Both the position numbers and the translations under genes were made by a program. Positions 17,544-29,920 of a stretch of 64,000 bases of DNA are shown here, in pieces. Numbering within the stretch: the first letter of the stretch is position 1; every line of letters begins with the position of its first letter. Source of the DNA: Mycolicibacterium frederiksbergense (lineage in GTDB: Bacteria; Actinomycetota; Actinomycetes; Mycobacteriales; Mycobacteriaceae); NCBI RefSeq assembly GCF_029893345.1, contig NZ_JARXVE010000001.1:1-64000 (forward strand). Direction: 5' to 3'. The notes beneath the pieces were generated by a model that saw only the letters and a list, made by a program, of their open reading frames with translations, searched no databases and was not told the origin of the DNA.

Positions 17544-18046
17544 AGTCCACCTCCCAGTGCGACGGTGTAGTTGGCTGTGCACGAGGCCGCGATGGAGCCG
17601 AGCAGCCCGGCGCGATAGCCGGACAGCGTGCCGGCCAGGGCGGCTGCGCGATCGGCGGACTCCTTGAGCGCGCTGATCACCTGCTCGACGGTGGGGGGCT
17701 CGGTGTTAGTGCCCGTGGTGGGCTTTGCTGTGCTGGTCGTGGTGCTGGCGGGTGCCGCCCCGGTCATTCGGGCCAGTTCGTCGGACAGTGCGTCGGCGTG
17801 TGCGGAGCGATCGGCTGCCACCGCGTTCAGCGCGCGGTTCGCCGGTGCCTGCGCCGGCTGGGCGGCTGCGGCATCGGTGGCCAGCGTGCTGTCGGCCCTG
17901 GCCCGGTCCAGCTGTGCGGTCAGGTCGTCGAATTCGGGTGGCGGCGTTGTCGTACCGCAAGCGGCGGCGGTGGTGCCCAGCAGGGCCAGGGCCGCGGTCG
18001 AGAGCAATACGCGCCGCCGGCTGATGTCTGCATGGGCGCTCGGCAC
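17540..18046 (-). CDS. Tat/lipobox lipoprotein, function unknown
   Basis: The 168-residue product starts with SRRRVLLSTAALALLG and a lipobox TAAAC, so it is probably exported and lipid-anchored on the outer face of the membrane; the SRRR motif suggests the Tat route. The mature part is alanine-rich and helical with a Thr/Ser linker (STTTSTAKPTTGTNT) at about 110-125. GTG at 18046 is chosen for its AGGA ribosome site and its distance to the signal sequence. It overlaps the DUF4439 gene by 4 bases, so the two are co-translated. It corresponds to the Rv2843 position. Confidence 0.7.
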   Translation of the reverse strand: MPSAHADISRRRVLLSTAALALLGTTAAACGTTTPPPEFDDLTAQLDRARADSTLATDAAAAQPAQAPANRALNAVAADRSAHADALSDELARMTGAAPASTTTSTAKPTTGTNTEPPTVEQVISALKESADRAAALAGTLSGYRAGLLGSIAASCTANYTVALGGGL

Positions 18047-18169
18047 GTGAACATCCTGCCATTGCCCGGGCACGCATCCGACCCGGTGCTGACCGGACCG
18101 GCAGGCGCCGGGACGGACCACGCCGCCACGCACGGGGCTGTGATTGGCGGTTGCTGCGCCGGTCTGGCG

Positions 18170-18175
18170 TATCGT
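18170..18175 (+). promoter_or_regulatory. Candidate -10 (TATCGT) of the rimP-nusA-infB operon
   Basis: TATCGT fits TANNNT and lies 79 bases before the rimP GTG. It is the only clear -10-like element in the gap between the divergent lipoprotein and rimP. The -35 is weak. Confidence 0.3.
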
Positions 18176-18254
18176 GGATAGGCGAATTCGGGGCTGGCCG
18201 AAGTGGCTGGCCCGGGGAATCGTGTCGGAGACAATTCAAGATGAGGAGCTCGCC

Positions 18255-18800
18255 GTGGCACCGGATCCGAAGTTGCGGTCTGCGGATTTGCCGTCGCAGG
18301 CGCAGGTGATCGAGCTACTTGACGGCGAGTTCGCGCGCGCTGGTTTCGAAATCGACGATGTGGTGGTCGACGGGTCGGCTCGTCCGCCCCGGATCACCGT
18401 GGTCGCCGACGGCGACGAAGGTCTCGATCTCGATTCCATCGCTGCGCTGTCGCGAACGGCTTCCGAGCTGCTCGACCAGCTGACCCCGGGCGACACGCCG
18501 TATGTGCTCGAAGTCACCTCCCGGGGTGTGGACCGGCCCCTGACCGAGGCCAAGCATTTCCGCCGCGCCCGTGGGCGCAAGGCCGAGCTGACGCTGACCG
18601 ACGGTTCGGTGTTCGTCGGCAGGCTGGGGGAAACGGACGGCACCGTGGTCAAGGTGGTGGTGCCGGTCGGACGGGATCTGACGGTCCGTGAGGTCGCCCT
18701 CGCAGATATCGACAAAGCTGTTGTCCAAGTGGAGTTTTCGCCTCCAAGTCGGCGTGAGTTGGAATTGACCGGAGAAACGGAGAAGGGGGCCCGGCCATGA
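18255..18800 (+). CDS. rimP: Ribosome maturation factor RimP
   Basis: RimP helps assemble the 30S subunit. The 181-residue protein has the N-terminal alpha/beta domain ([24 protein letters not shown]) and a C-terminal SH3-like domain ([14 protein letters not shown], then [10 protein letters not shown]). I chose GTG at 18255, 7 bases behind GAGGAG; the longer frame upstream has no homologous sequence. It overlaps nusA by 4 bases and opens the rimP-nusA-infB operon. Confidence 0.9.
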   Translation: MAPDPKLRSADLPSQAQVIELLDGEFARAGFEIDDVVVDGSARPPRITVVADGDEGLDLDSIAALSRTASELLDQLTPGDTPYVLEVTSRGVDRPLTEAKHFRRARGRKAELTLTDGSVFVGRLGETDGTVVKVVVPVGRDLTVREVALADIDKAVVQVEFSPPSRRELELTGETEKGARP

Positions 18801-19825
18801 ACATCGACATGGCGGCGTTGCACGCCATCGAGGCGGACAAAGGTATTTCGGTCGACGTGGTCGTCGAGACCATCAAGTCGGCACTGCTGACCGCCTACCG
18901 GCACACCGAAGGGCATGAGCCCGACGCGCGTATCGACATCGACCGCAAGACCGGTGTGGTCAAGGTGATGGCCCGCCAGACCGACGCCGACGGCAACGTC
19001 CTCCACGAATGGGACGACACGCCGGAGGGGTTCGGTCGGATCGCGGCGACCACGGCGCGGCAGGTGATCCTGCAGCGGTTGCGCGACGCGGAAAACGAGA
19101 AGGCCTACGGGGAATTTGCGGCCCATGAAGGCGACATCGTCGCCGGGGTGATCCAGCGTGACGCGCGGGCCAACGCCCGCGGCCTGGTCGTGGTGCGGAT
19201 GGGTAGCGAGACCAAGGGGTCCGAAGGCGTGATCCCCAGTGCCGAGCAGGTGCCGGGGGAGCGTTACGAACACGGTGACCGGCTGCGCTGCTATGTCGTC
19301 GGCGTGAGTCGCGGCGCCCGGGAGCCGCTGATCACGCTGTCACGCACCCATCCCAACCTGGTGCGCAAGCTGTTCTCGCTGGAGGTGCCCGAGATCGCCG
19401 ACGGGTCGGTGGAGATTGTGGCGGTGGCCCGGGAGGCCGGGCACCGGTCGAAGATCGCGGTCGCCTCGCGGGTCCCGGGACTCAACGCCAAGGGAGCGTG
19501 CATCGGCCCGATGGGGCAGCGGGTACGCAACGTGATGAGCGAATTGTCCGGCGAGAAGATCGACATCATCGACTACGACGAGGACCCTGCCCGGTTCGTC
19601 GCCAATGCGCTGTCGCCGGCCAAGGTGGTGTCGGTGTCGGTGATCGACGAGGCCGGTCGGGCGGCGCGGGTGATCGTGCCCGACTTCCAGCTGTCTCTGG
19701 CGATCGGCAAGGAAGGCCAGAATGCCAGGTTGGCGGCCCGGTTGACCGGCTGGCGAATCGATATTCGCAGCGATGCGGCGCCACAGTCCGACCAGGATGT
19801 CCGGCCCAGGGCGGTACACGATTGA
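18797..19825 (+). CDS. nusA: Transcription termination/antitermination factor NusA
   Basis: NusA binds RNA polymerase and nascent RNA. The 342-residue protein has the N-terminal RNAP-binding domain (about 1-105), an S1 domain ([22 protein letters not shown]), and two KH domains ([22 protein letters not shown] and [19 protein letters not shown]). It lacks the E. coli C-terminal acidic repeats, as expected for mycobacteria. It overlaps rimP by 4 bases. Confidence 0.95.
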   Translation: MNIDMAALHAIEADKGISVDVVVETIKSALLTAYRHTEGHEPDARIDIDRKTGVVKVMARQTDADGNVLHEWDDTPEGFGRIAATTARQVILQRLRDAENEKAYGEFAAHEGDIVAGVIQRDARANARGLVVVRMGSETKGSEGVIPSAEQVPGERYEHGDRLRCYVVGVSRGAREPLITLSRTHPNLVRKLFSLEVPEIADGSVEIVAVAREAGHRSKIAVASRVPGLNAKGACIGPMGQRVRNVMSELSGEKIDIIDYDEDPARFVANALSPAKVVSVSVIDEAGRAARVIVPDFQLSLAIGKEGQNARLAARLTGWRIDIRSDAAPQSDQDVRPRAVHD

Positions 19826-19865
19826 TCACAGTGACCGGCGGTTCGGATCACACCGCATGGGGCGG

Positions 19866-19871
19866 TAGACT
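19866..19871 (+). promoter_or_regulatory. Candidate internal -10 (TAGACT) before ylxR
   Basis: TAGACT ends 5 bases before the ylxR GTG. It could give a leaderless secondary transcript inside the nusA-infB operon. Confidence 0.3.
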
Positions 19872-19876
19872 CAGCC

Positions 19877-20248
19877 GTGATCCAGCGTGAGGCTCCGGCT
19901 CTGACGCATCGAAGCACCTCCGGCACGTCTGTCGGACCAGTGCGGACCTGCATCGGGTGCCGGAAGCGAGAGTTGGCCGCCGATTTGCTTCGTGTGGTCG
20001 CGGTGACCGATGGGAACGGGACGAGTTCCGTGATCGTCGACACCGCGGGAAGCCTTCCCGGGCGTGGTGCGTGGTTGCACCCCGACCAGGAATGCGTGCA
20101 GGTGGCAGTGCGGCGGCGAGCGTTCGTCCGAGCGTTGCGACTCGCCGGTTTACCGGATACATCCGGGGTGATCGAGTACGTCGAGAAGTTTGCGACGTCC
20201 GAGCCCCCGGCAACAGAACAGGTAGCGAAGAACATGAGCACACCGTGA
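19877..20248 (+). CDS. ylxR: YlxR-family RNA-binding protein
   Basis: This 123-residue protein belongs to the small YlxR/DUF448 family always found between nusA and infB. The RTCIGCRKR motif is at about 23-31, and GRGAWLHPDQECVQVAVRRRAFVRAL follows, with a basic nucleic-acid-binding surface. In other bacteria YlxR proteins affect transcription or RNase P. The GTG start may be leaderless. The first 20 residues are not conserved, so a later start is possible. Confidence 0.8.
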   Translation: MIQREAPALTHRSTSGTSVGPVRTCIGCRKRELAADLLRVVAVTDGNGTSSVIVDTAGSLPGRGAWLHPDQECVQVAVRRRAFVRALRLAGLPDTSGVIEYVEKFATSEPPATEQVAKNMSTP

Positions 20249-20327
20249 AGTCCCGATGACCATGCGTCATAGCTAAACCCGAGGCGCGGCGCCTACCACC
20301 GCTGTTGCCTCCAGACGAGGAGATGTA

Positions 20328-23192
20328 GTGGCAGCAGGTAAGGCCCGTGTACACGAGTTGGCGAAGGAACTCGGTGTCACCAGCAAGGAACTCTTAGCCA
20401 AGCTCAAGGAGCAGGGCGAGTTCGTCAAGTCGGCGTCCTCCACTGTGGAGGCGCCGGTCGCGCGTCGGCTGCGCGAAACATTCGGCTCGAAGGCCGGCGG
20501 CAAGAAGGTCGAAGACAAGCCCCGCCCGCAGGGCAATGGCGCGGCAGCTGCCGCGCCTGCGGCGCCCAAGCCCGGCGCGCCGGCACCCAGCCCCGCCACG
20601 GCGGCCAAGCCGGCACCGGCAAAGCCCGCCCCCGCGGCCCCGGCAGCTGAAGCCCCCGCGGTTGCAGCCCCCGTGGTTGCAGCCCCGACGCCGTCGGCAC
20701 CTGTGAAGCCGTCGGCGCCCAAGCCGGCTGCTCCGCAGCCCCCGGCCGCGCCGAGTGCACCGGCTGCCGCTGCGGAGCCCAGTGCCCCCGCGGCACCCGC
20801 TCCGGGTGCCACCCCCGGCCCCCGGCCTACGCCTGGTGCCACACCCGGCCCCCGTCCGGGTCCGGCGTCCAATGCTCCCAAGCCGGCCCCGCGTGCCCCG
20901 CGCGTCGGCAACAACCCGTTCTCCTCGCAGCAGCCGGTCGACCGGCCCATTCCGCGTCCGCAGCCTCGGCCCGGTGCTCCGCGTCCAGGTGGCGGTCCCC
21001 GTCCTTCGCCCGGCAACATGCCGCCGCGTCCGGCAGGTGCCGGTGCTCCCGGGCGGGGCGGCCCACGCCCCGGCCCGCGTCCGGGCGGTGGACCCCGTCC
21101 CGGCGGTGCCGGTCAGGGCGGTCGTCCCGGCGGTGCCGGCGGCGGTAACTACCGCGGCGGCGGCGCCGGCGGTGCCGGTGGTGCCGGTGGTGGTGCAGGC
21201 GGCGCGGCTGCCGGTGGTTTCCGCGGTCGTCCCGGTGGTGGCGGCGGCGGTGGCCGGCCCGGTCAGCGCGGTGGCGCGGCCGGTGCGTTCGGTCGTCCCG
21301 GCGGTGCACCCAAGCGTGGTCGCAAGTCGAAGCGGGCGAAACGCGCCGAATACGAGAACATGCAGGCGCCCGTCGTCGGTGGTGTGCGGTTGCCCAAGGG
21401 CAACGGCGAGACCATCCGGCTGGCCCGCGGCGCATCCCTGTCCGATTTCGCGGAGAAGATCGACGCCAACCCGGCCGCGCTGGTGCAGGCGCTGTTCAAT
21501 CTCGGTGAGATGGTCACCGCGACCCAGTCTGTCGGCGACGACACCCTGGAGCTGCTCGGCAGCGAGATGAACTTCAAGGTTCAGGTCGTCTCGCCCGAGG
21601 ACGAGGACCGTGAGCTGCTGGAATCCTTCGACCTCACCTATGGCGAGGACGAGGGTGGCGAGGAGGACCTGGCGGTCCGCCCGCCCGTGGTCACCGTCAT
21701 GGGCCACGTCGACCACGGCAAGACCCGACTGCTGGACACCATCCGCAAGGCCAACGTCCGCGAGGCCGAGGCCGGCGGCATCACCCAGCACATCGGTGCC
21801 TACCAGGTCGAGGTCGATTTGGACGGCAATGTCCGGCCGATCACCTTCATCGACACCCCGGGTCACGAGGCGTTCACCGCCATGCGTGCCCGCGGTGCCA
21901 AGGCCACCGACATCGCGATCCTGGTGGTCGCCGCCGACGACGGTGTGATGCCGCAGACGGTGGAGGCGATCAACCACGCGCAGGCGGCGGATGTGCCGAT
22001 CGTGGTCGCGGTCAACAAGATCGACAAGGAAGGCGCTGACCCGCAGAAGATCCGGGCGCAGCTGACCGAGTACAACCTGGTTGCCGAGGACTTCGGTGGC
22101 GACACCATGTTCGTCGACATCTCGGCCAAGCAGGGCCTCAACATCGATGCGCTGCTGGAAGCGGTCGTGCTGACCGCCGACGCGGCTCTGGACCTGCGGG
22201 CCAACCCCGACATGGAGGCCCAGGGCGTGGCGATCGAGGCGCACCTGGACCGCGGCCGCGGTCCGGTGGCGACCGTGCTGATCCAGCGCGGAACGCTGCG
22301 GGTCGGCGACTCGGTGGTGGCCGGCGATGCCTATGGCCGCGTCCGCCGCATGGTCGACGAGCACGGCGACGACGTCGAAGAGGCGATGCCCTCGCGTCCG
22401 GTCCAGGTCATCGGCTTCACGTCGGTGCCGGGTGCCGGTGACAACTTCCTGGTTGTCGACGAGGACCGCATCGCCCGCCAGATCGCCGACCGGCGCAGCG
22501 CGCGCAAGCGCAACGCGCTGGCCGCACGCAGCCGCAAGCGGATCAGCCTGGAAGACCTGGATTCGGCGCTGAAGGAAACCAGCCAGCTGAACCTGATCCT
22601 CAAGGGCGACAACGCCGGTACGGTCGAGGCCCTCGAGGAAGCGTTGATGGGCATCGAGATCGACGACGAAGTGGAGCTGCGGGTCATCGACCGCGGTGTC
22701 GGTGGCGTCACCGAGACCAACGTCAACCTGGCGTCGGCGTCGGACGCGATCATCATCGGGTTCAACGTCCGGGCCGAGGGCAAGGCCACCGAGCTGGCCA
22801 ACCGCGAGGGTGTGGAGATCCGCTACTACTCGATCATCTACCAGGCCATCGACGAGATCGAGAAGGCCCTCAAGGGCATGCTCAAGCCGATCTACGAGGA
22901 GAAGGAGCTCGGCCGCGCCGAGATCCGCGCGATCTTCCGGTCGTCGAAGGTCGGCAACATCGCCGGCTGCCTGGTCACCTCGGGCATCATGCGCCGCAAC
23001 GCCAAGGCCCGGTTGCTGCGTGACAACGTGGTGATCGCGCAGAACCTCACGGTGTCCTCGCTCAAGCGCGAGAAGGACGATGCCACCGAGGTCCGCGAGG
23101 GTTACGAGTGCGGTCTGACGCTGACCTACTCCGACATCAAGGAAGGCGACGTCATCGAGACGTACGAACTCGTCGAGAAAGTGCGTACCTAG
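20328..23192 (+). CDS. infB: Translation initiation factor IF-2
   Basis: IF-2 is the GTPase that places fMet-tRNA on the 30S subunit. The 954-residue protein begins with the IF2 N-terminal fold ([17 protein letters not shown]). A long disordered Ala/Pro then Gly/Arg-rich region runs about 60-340. The G domain has GHVDHGKT at 459-466, DTPGHEAF and NKID, and domains II-IV follow. The low-complexity region is long but normal for actinobacterial IF-2. GAGGAGATGTA precedes the GTG start. Confidence 0.97.
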   Translation: MAAGKARVHELAKELGVTSKELLAKLKEQGEFVKSASSTVEAPVARRLRETFGSKAGGKKVEDKPRPQGNGAAAAAPAAPKPGAPAPSPATAAKPAPAKPAPAAPAAEAPAVAAPVVAAPTPSAPVKPSAPKPAAPQPPAAPSAPAAAAEPSAPAAPAPGATPGPRPTPGATPGPRPGPASNAPKPAPRAPRVGNNPFSSQQPVDRPIPRPQPRPGAPRPGGGPRPSPGNMPPRPAGAGAPGRGGPRPGPRPGGGPRPGGAGQGGRPGGAGGGNYRGGGAGGAGGAGGGAGGAAAGGFRGRPGGGGGGGRPGQRGGAAGAFGRPGGAPKRGRKSKRAKRAEYENMQAPVVGGVRLPKGNGETIRLARGASLSDFAEKIDANPAALVQALFNLGEMVTATQSVGDDTLELLGSEMNFKVQVVSPEDEDRELLESFDLTYGEDEGGEEDLAVRPPVVTVMGHVDHGKTRLLDTIRKANVREAEAGGITQHIGAYQVEVDLDGNVRPITFIDTPGHEAFTAMRARGAKATDIAILVVAADDGVMPQTVEAINHAQAADVPIVVAVNKIDKEGADPQKIRAQLTEYNLVAEDFGGDTMFVDISAKQGLNIDALLEAVVLTADAALDLRANPDMEAQGVAIEAHLDRGRGPVATVLIQRGTLRVGDSVVAGDAYGRVRRMVDEHGDDVEEAMPSRPVQVIGFTSVPGAGDNFLVVDEDRIARQIADRRSARKRNALAARSRKRISLEDLDSALKETSQLNLILKGDNAGTVEALEEALMGIEIDDEVELRVIDRGVGGVTETNVNLASASDAIIIGFNVRAEGKATELANREGVEIRYYSIIYQAIDEIEKALKGMLKPIYEEKELGRAEIRAIFRSSKVGNIAGCLVTSGIMRRNAKARLLRDNVVIAQNLTVSSLKREKDDATEVREGYECGLTLTYSDIKEGDVIETYELVEKVRT

Positions 23193-23195
23193 GTA

Positions 23196-26029
<2,834 letters not shown>

Positions 26030-26095
26030 GGATCACCCCGGTGCAGCGGTCGACGCAACACCCTGTGTGGTGAACGCCGCGACCGGGTTCCTCCG

Positions 26096-26101
26096 TAGGC
26101 T
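26096..26101 (+). promoter_or_regulatory. -10 box (TAGGCT) of the TetR gene
   Basis: TAGGCT ends 6 bases before the ATG, consistent with a leaderless transcript. Upstream, CACC and GGTG flank CTGTGT at about 26060-26073, a weak symmetric element that could be an autoregulatory site. Confidence 0.5.
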
Positions 26102-26107
26102 CGATGG

Positions 26108-26749
26108 ATGACTCCGCCGCCGAAGGTTCGACGTCGCGATCGTCGCTCAGTGGTGACCACCGCGAACATTCTCGACGCCGCCGAACGACTGTTCACCGAG
26201 CGTGGGTTCCATGTGGTGACTATGGACGCGATCGCCGAGGCGGCGGATCTTGCGGTCGGCTCGATCTATCACCATTTCAAAAACAAGGAGCGGCTGTATC
26301 TCGCGCTGGTCGAGCGTGCGCTGACGGTCAATGAGGAAGCGATGGCCGCCGCGTACGGCGATGGGCGCACCCCCATCGAGGAGTTGCGTGCAGCCAGCGA
26401 CGCGTACTGCAGATTCCATCTGAACAACCCTGGGTACTTCCGGATGATCGCCCTCCGAACTCTCGACGTACCTCCCGGTGACATGGCCAGCGAGGTGGAA
26501 CGACGGATCGCCGACAAGGTCGAGAGTCTGGTGGGCGACCTCGCGGACACGCTTCGTCGCGCCGACGCGGCCGGCCAGATTCAATGCCCAGATCCAGATC
26601 GCACGGCGATCTTCCTCTGGGGCGCATGGAACGGTGTACTGGCGCTTCGGATTCGCCCGGATCGATTACAACTTGACGATGCGGAGCTGGCGCAGGTCAT
26701 GACTGTCGGCCGCGATATCGTCGAACGAGGTCTGCTCCAAGCGAATTGA
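26108..26749 (+). CDS. TetR-family transcriptional regulator
   Basis: The 213-residue protein has the TetR DNA-binding domain at about 14-60: TTANILDAAERLFTERGF, then MDAIAEAADLAVGSIYHHFKNKERLYLALV. The C-terminal ligand domain is unassigned. Its target is not obvious. It converges on a small membrane-protein gene, and no divergent partner lies at its promoter, so autoregulation or a distant target is possible. Confidence 0.85.
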   Translation: MTPPPKVRRRDRRSVVTTANILDAAERLFTERGFHVVTMDAIAEAADLAVGSIYHHFKNKERLYLALVERALTVNEEAMAAAYGDGRTPIEELRAASDAYCRFHLNNPGYFRMIALRTLDVPPGDMASEVERRIADKVESLVGDLADTLRRADAAGQIQCPDPDRTAIFLWGAWNGVLALRIRPDRLQLDDAELAQVMTVGRDIVERGLLQAN

Positions 26750-26785
26750 CGGAAAATCAGCGCATCGTGTGAGAGATGACGAAGG

Positions 26786-27229
26786 TCAGGACAGCTGAGC
26801 CCATATGAAGCCGGCGAGTAGGACGCCGAAACCGCCGATCTCGCCGATGATGAGCAGCACCATCGCAATGTGCATTCCCGCGCTCGGGTGTTCAAACTGG
26901 TTCGTGGTGTCCCGCCGGGCACCGTGGACGATGTAGCTGACGATGGCGGCCACGAAGAAGAAAACCAGGACCATCGCCGCGGTCAGATTCAGCCAGCCCG
27001 GCCACGCGCTGAGTTCGACGAAGACGGCTGTCAGCAGTGTGGCGAAGGAGTAGAGCAGCGCGGCCCGGTGGGCGATGTCCACGTAGGGGTGGGCGAAGTG
27101 GTCCGGGGAGGTGGCCATCTGGCGGTACTTCCATACGCCCAACCCGAGGGCGAGCATGAATATCAGCCCGGCGGCTAGCAGTGTCACCGATGTGGCCGTG
27201 CTCAACGTGTGCGTCGTATTTTCCGACAC
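26786..27229 (-). CDS. Four-helix integral membrane protein, unknown function
   Basis: This 147-residue protein has four predicted membrane helices (about 16-38, 58-76, 83-107 and 122-147). A conserved-looking polar segment, YRQMATSPDHFAHPYVDIAHRAA, lies between helices 1 and 2. I chose GTG at 27229 because a strong GGGAGGAG ribosome site sits 5-6 bases upstream; the longer frame runs into the nitrilase gene. His residues near membrane faces could bind a cofactor, but no family is recognised. Confidence 0.65.
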   Translation of the reverse strand: MSENTTHTLSTATSVTLLAAGLIFMLALGLGVWKYRQMATSPDHFAHPYVDIAHRAALLYSFATLLTAVFVELSAWPGWLNLTAAMVLVFFFVAAIVSYIVHGARRDTTNQFEHPSAGMHIAMVLLIIGEIGGFGVLLAGFIWAQLS

Positions 27230-27281
27230 TCCGGCTCCTCCCAGCAGTGCAGGCGGTTGGCGGGCTAGCGAACTTTGGTTG

Positions 27282-28229
27282 TCACAAACGCGATTCGTAC
27301 GGATTGGCTGACCTGCCTGCCACATGGCGCTGGTACCAGCGCCGCCCGTGCCAGCGCTGATAGTGCCAGACGGCGCTGGGCAGAAGGCCCCGAGAATGCA
27401 GCCAGAAGTCCTCAGGTGGCTCGAGGGTGGGATTGGCTCGGCCAAGGGTGATTTCGCCGAGGACGACACCTTCGCCTTCATCGGCACGGCGTTCGGCGAC
27501 GATGGTGCCGTCCGCGGTCGTGATCATGGTCGAGCCCTCGAAATGGCCGCGGTATTTCCCGGGCAGCCAGGGCATTTCGCAGTTCAACTCACCGGCGTGC
27601 GCGGCATGCACCACGGGGGCGCCGACGTAGCGGGAGAACGTGGCCGCTGCGGTGCGGGCGATGGCGGAGTTGTCACGTTCGAGTCGGTCGAAAAGTGCGC
27701 GCGGTTTCCAGGCGGGAATCGACCACCAGCCCGAGCCGGTCATGACCAGATCCACGCGCCCGCGCAGGCGCCGAACCGATTGTGTGCGCATCAGTTCCCA
27801 GCACACCGCCGCCCCGACCTGGTAGTCGCCGGCGGTGAGCACGCCGTCGTCGTCACCGCCGACATAAAAGGCGTTCTCCCACATGGTTGGAAGGTCCTTG
27901 TCGTGCCTTCCGGCGACGCCGTTGGCGTCGGCAAGGATGTAGGCATTGCGCACGTGTCCGTCGGGGTCGCGGCACAGAAACGAACCGCCGACCAGTGCGC
28001 TGTGCCGGCGGGCGAGTGTGACGAGCAGTTCCGTGGCGGTGCCATCGGGGGCGAGGGCCGCCCCGGCCAGTGAGTCCGCGAAACCGATACCGGTCGAGAA
28101 GAACTCCGGCAGGGCAATGATGTCGGCGCCGGCCCGCCCCGCTTCATCGGCAAGCCGCTCACATGCGGCGAGGTTGGCCGAGATATCTCCCAGTACCGCA
28201 TCGAGTTGGATAGCTGCCGCGATCACCAT
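27282..28229 (-). CDS. Carbon-nitrogen hydrolase (nitrilase superfamily)
   Basis: This 315-residue cytosolic enzyme carries the nitrilase catalytic triad: Glu42 in LPEFFS, Lys111 in GRHDKDLPT and Cys143 in AVCWELMRT. Glu-Lys-Cys enzymes hydrolyse amides or nitriles; the substrate cannot be assigned. The C-terminal extension WHGRRWYQRHVAG is basic. It is monocistronic or leads into the small membrane protein 52 bases downstream. Confidence 0.82.
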   Translation of the reverse strand: MVIAAAIQLDAVLGDISANLAACERLADEAGRAGADIIALPEFFSTGIGFADSLAGAALAPDGTATELLVTLARRHSALVGGSFLCRDPDGHVRNAYILADANGVAGRHDKDLPTMWENAFYVGGDDDGVLTAGDYQVGAAVCWELMRTQSVRRLRGRVDLVMTGSGWWSIPAWKPRALFDRLERDNSAIARTAAATFSRYVGAPVVHAAHAGELNCEMPWLPGKYRGHFEGSTMITTADGTIVAERRADEGEGVVLGEITLGRANPTLEPPEDFWLHSRGLLPSAVWHYQRWHGRRWYQRHVAGRSANPYESRL

Positions 28230-28235
28230 AATTGA

Positions 28236-28241
28236 ACGCTA
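28236..28241 (-). promoter_or_regulatory. -10 box (TAGCGT) of the nitrilase gene
   Basis: TAGCGT on the minus strand ends 6 bases before the ATG, suggesting leaderless transcription. Confidence 0.4.
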
Positions 28242-28314
28242 CTACAAAACTTTGTGGCCTTCAATCAATCGGACCGCTGAGTGGAGGCGACGCCTGCCGG
28301 GGCGGCCGTACCTG

Positions 28315-29070
28315 TCAGCGAACCTGGGAACGGCCCCGCTGCAGCACCGCATCACGGTTGGCCGCGATGTCATCGCCGGTGGCGCTGGCCATCCATTCCC
28401 GGGCCGAGGCCGCCTCGATCCACAGCCCGGCGCTGGTCTGGGATGCGTCGATGCGGTGATATGAGGCCAGCAGTGCCCGCACCGCGGCCTGATTGTTGCC
28501 GACGATCGAGGCGGCCACCCGCCGCGCCGTCGGCAACAACTCGTCGTGCGGCACCACCTCGGTGACCAGTCCGGCGCGCAGCGCCTCGGCTGCCGTCAGG
28601 TAGTCGCCGGTCAGGCTCATCCGCCGGGCCAGGCCCACGCCGACCTTCTGCGGCAGCCGCACGGACAGACCCCACGTCGGAAGCAACCCCACCCGGGCGT
28701 GGGTGTCGGCGAATTTGGCCTGCTCGGAGGCGATCAGGATGTCGCAGTACAGCGCGAGTTCCAGGCCGCCGGTCACTGCTGCGCCGTTGATCGCCCCGAT
28801 CACCGGTTTCGTCATGGTCGGCCACTTGGGGGAGATGTCGGGAAGTTCGGTGGTATCGCCCAACTCCTTGAGGTCCAGGCCCGCACAGAACACCGGATCG
28901 GCCCCGGTCAGGATCACGACATCGACATCGTCATCGGCCTGTGCGGCGCGCAGCGCGCCGTAGAACGCGGTGCGCAGCGCGGACGACAGCGCGTTGCGGG
29001 ACTGCGGACGGTTCAACGTCAGCGTGCGGATTCGGTCGGTGGTGTCGATCAGCAGCACGTCGTCATTCAT
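28315..29070 (-). CDS. echA16: Enoyl-CoA hydratase EchA16
   Basis: This 251-residue crotonase-fold protein has the oxyanion-hole segments PVFCAGLDLKEL and GAAVTGGLELALY, then HARVGLLPTWGLSVRLPQKVG. Crotonases hydrate or otherwise rearrange acyl-CoA thioesters. The sequence is very close to M. tuberculosis EchA16 (Rv2831c) as I remember it. The exact substrate is unknown. A -10 box lies 6 bases before the ATG, shared back-to-back with the divergent DUF2277 gene. Confidence 0.9.
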   Translation of the reverse strand: MNDDVLLIDTTDRIRTLTLNRPQSRNALSSALRTAFYGALRAAQADDDVDVVILTGADPVFCAGLDLKELGDTTELPDISPKWPTMTKPVIGAINGAAVTGGLELALYCDILIASEQAKFADTHARVGLLPTWGLSVRLPQKVGVGLARRMSLTGDYLTAAEALRAGLVTEVVPHDELLPTARRVAASIVGNNQAAVRALLASYHRIDASQTSAGLWIEAASAREWMASATGDDIAANRDAVLQRGRSQVR

Positions 29071-29076
29071 GTGATC

Positions 29077-29086
29077 AATCTATCGT
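29077..29086. promoter_or_regulatory. Overlapping divergent -10 boxes for echA16 and the DUF2277 gene
   Basis: Minus-strand TAGATT (29082-29077) and plus-strand TATCGT (29081-29086) share two bases. Each lies 6-7 bases from its start codon, so the whole 23-bp gap holds two opposed, mutually exclusive leaderless promoters. Confidence 0.5.
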
Positions 29087-29093
29087 TGACGTC

Positions 29094-29360
29094 ATGTGCC
29101 GGAACATCACTGAGTTGCGCGGGTTGCAGCCCGCCGCCTCCGACGAAGAGATCGAGGCCGCCGCCCGTCAGTACGTGCGCAAGGTCAGCGGTATCACCCG
29201 ACCGTCCGGGACCAACGTCGAGGCGTTCGAAACCGCGGTCGCCGAGGTCACCGCCATCACCGCCCGCCTCCTCGATGGGCTGGCCCCGCGCCGTCAGCCA
29301 CCCAAGACTGTTCCGCCGCTGCGCCGCCCGGAGGTCCGGGCAAGGCTGGCGGCCCAGTGA
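29094..29360 (+). CDS. DUF2277 small protein
   Basis: This 88-residue protein starts MCRNITELRGL and contains ASDEEIEAAARQYVRKVSGITRPS, a classic DUF2277 sequence. No function is known. The ATG at 29094 is the conserved start and follows a -10 box by 7 bases. Its stop overlaps the DUF1802 gene by 4 bases, so the pair is co-translated. Confidence 0.85.
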   Translation: MCRNITELRGLQPAASDEEIEAAARQYVRKVSGITRPSGTNVEAFETAVAEVTAITARLLDGLAPRRQPPKTVPPLRRPEVRARLAAQ

Positions 29361-29920
29361 CCCACACCGCGCTCAAGGAGTGGAGCGCGGCGATACATGC
29401 GCTGCTCGATGGTCGTCAGACCGTGCTGCTGCGCAAAGGTGGGATCCACGAGAAGCGATTCGCGGTGGCCGCACCCGAGTTTCTGCTGTTCCCGACGATC
29501 GCGCACAGCCACGCCGAACGGGTCCGGCCCGAACACCGCGACCTGCTCGACGCCGCGGCCGCCGACAGCACCGAGGACGCACTGGTGCTGCGCGCCAGTG
29601 CCAAAGCGATTGCCGCAGTTGAGGTCAACCGCCCCGAGGCGATCGACGAACTGGCCGGCCTGCACATCTGGACCGCCGAGTCGGTGCGGGCGGATCGCAT
29701 CGACTTCCGTCCCAAGCACCGGTTGACGGTGCTGGTGGTGCAGGTCAGTCCATTGCCGCAGCCTATCCGGCTGGTCCGCACCCCCGACTATGCGGGCTGC
29801 AAGAGCTGGGTCGATCTGCAGGTGCCGGACGAACCTGGAATCCCGATGCGGCACAACTCGATTCACAGCGAAGCCGCCCTGCGAGACATCGCCGAACGGG
29901 TGCGGTCCTCAGTCGGCTGA
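29357..29920 (+). CDS. DUF1802 protein
   Basis: This 187-residue protein matches DUF1802: LKEWSAAIHALLDGRQTVLLRKGGI at the start, then FLLFPTIAHSHAERVRPEHRD. No catalytic role is established. It is coupled to the DUF2277 gene and converges on the CocE hydrolase, with their 3' ends overlapping by 12 bases. Confidence 0.8.
   Translation: MTHTALKEWSAAIHALLDGRQTVLLRKGGIHEKRFAVAAPEFLLFPTIAHSHAERVRPEHRDLLDAAAADSTEDALVLRASAKAIAAVEVNRPEAIDELAGLHIWTAESVRADRIDFRPKHRLTVLVVQVSPLPQPIRLVRTPDYAGCKSWVDLQVPDEPGIPMRHNSIHSEAALRDIAERVRSSVG

Noticed and set aside
21000..21340. Gly-Gly-Ala-rich stretch suggesting a PE_PGRS-like gene
   Set aside because: It is in frame within infB and is the normal disordered N-terminal region of actinobacterial IF-2.
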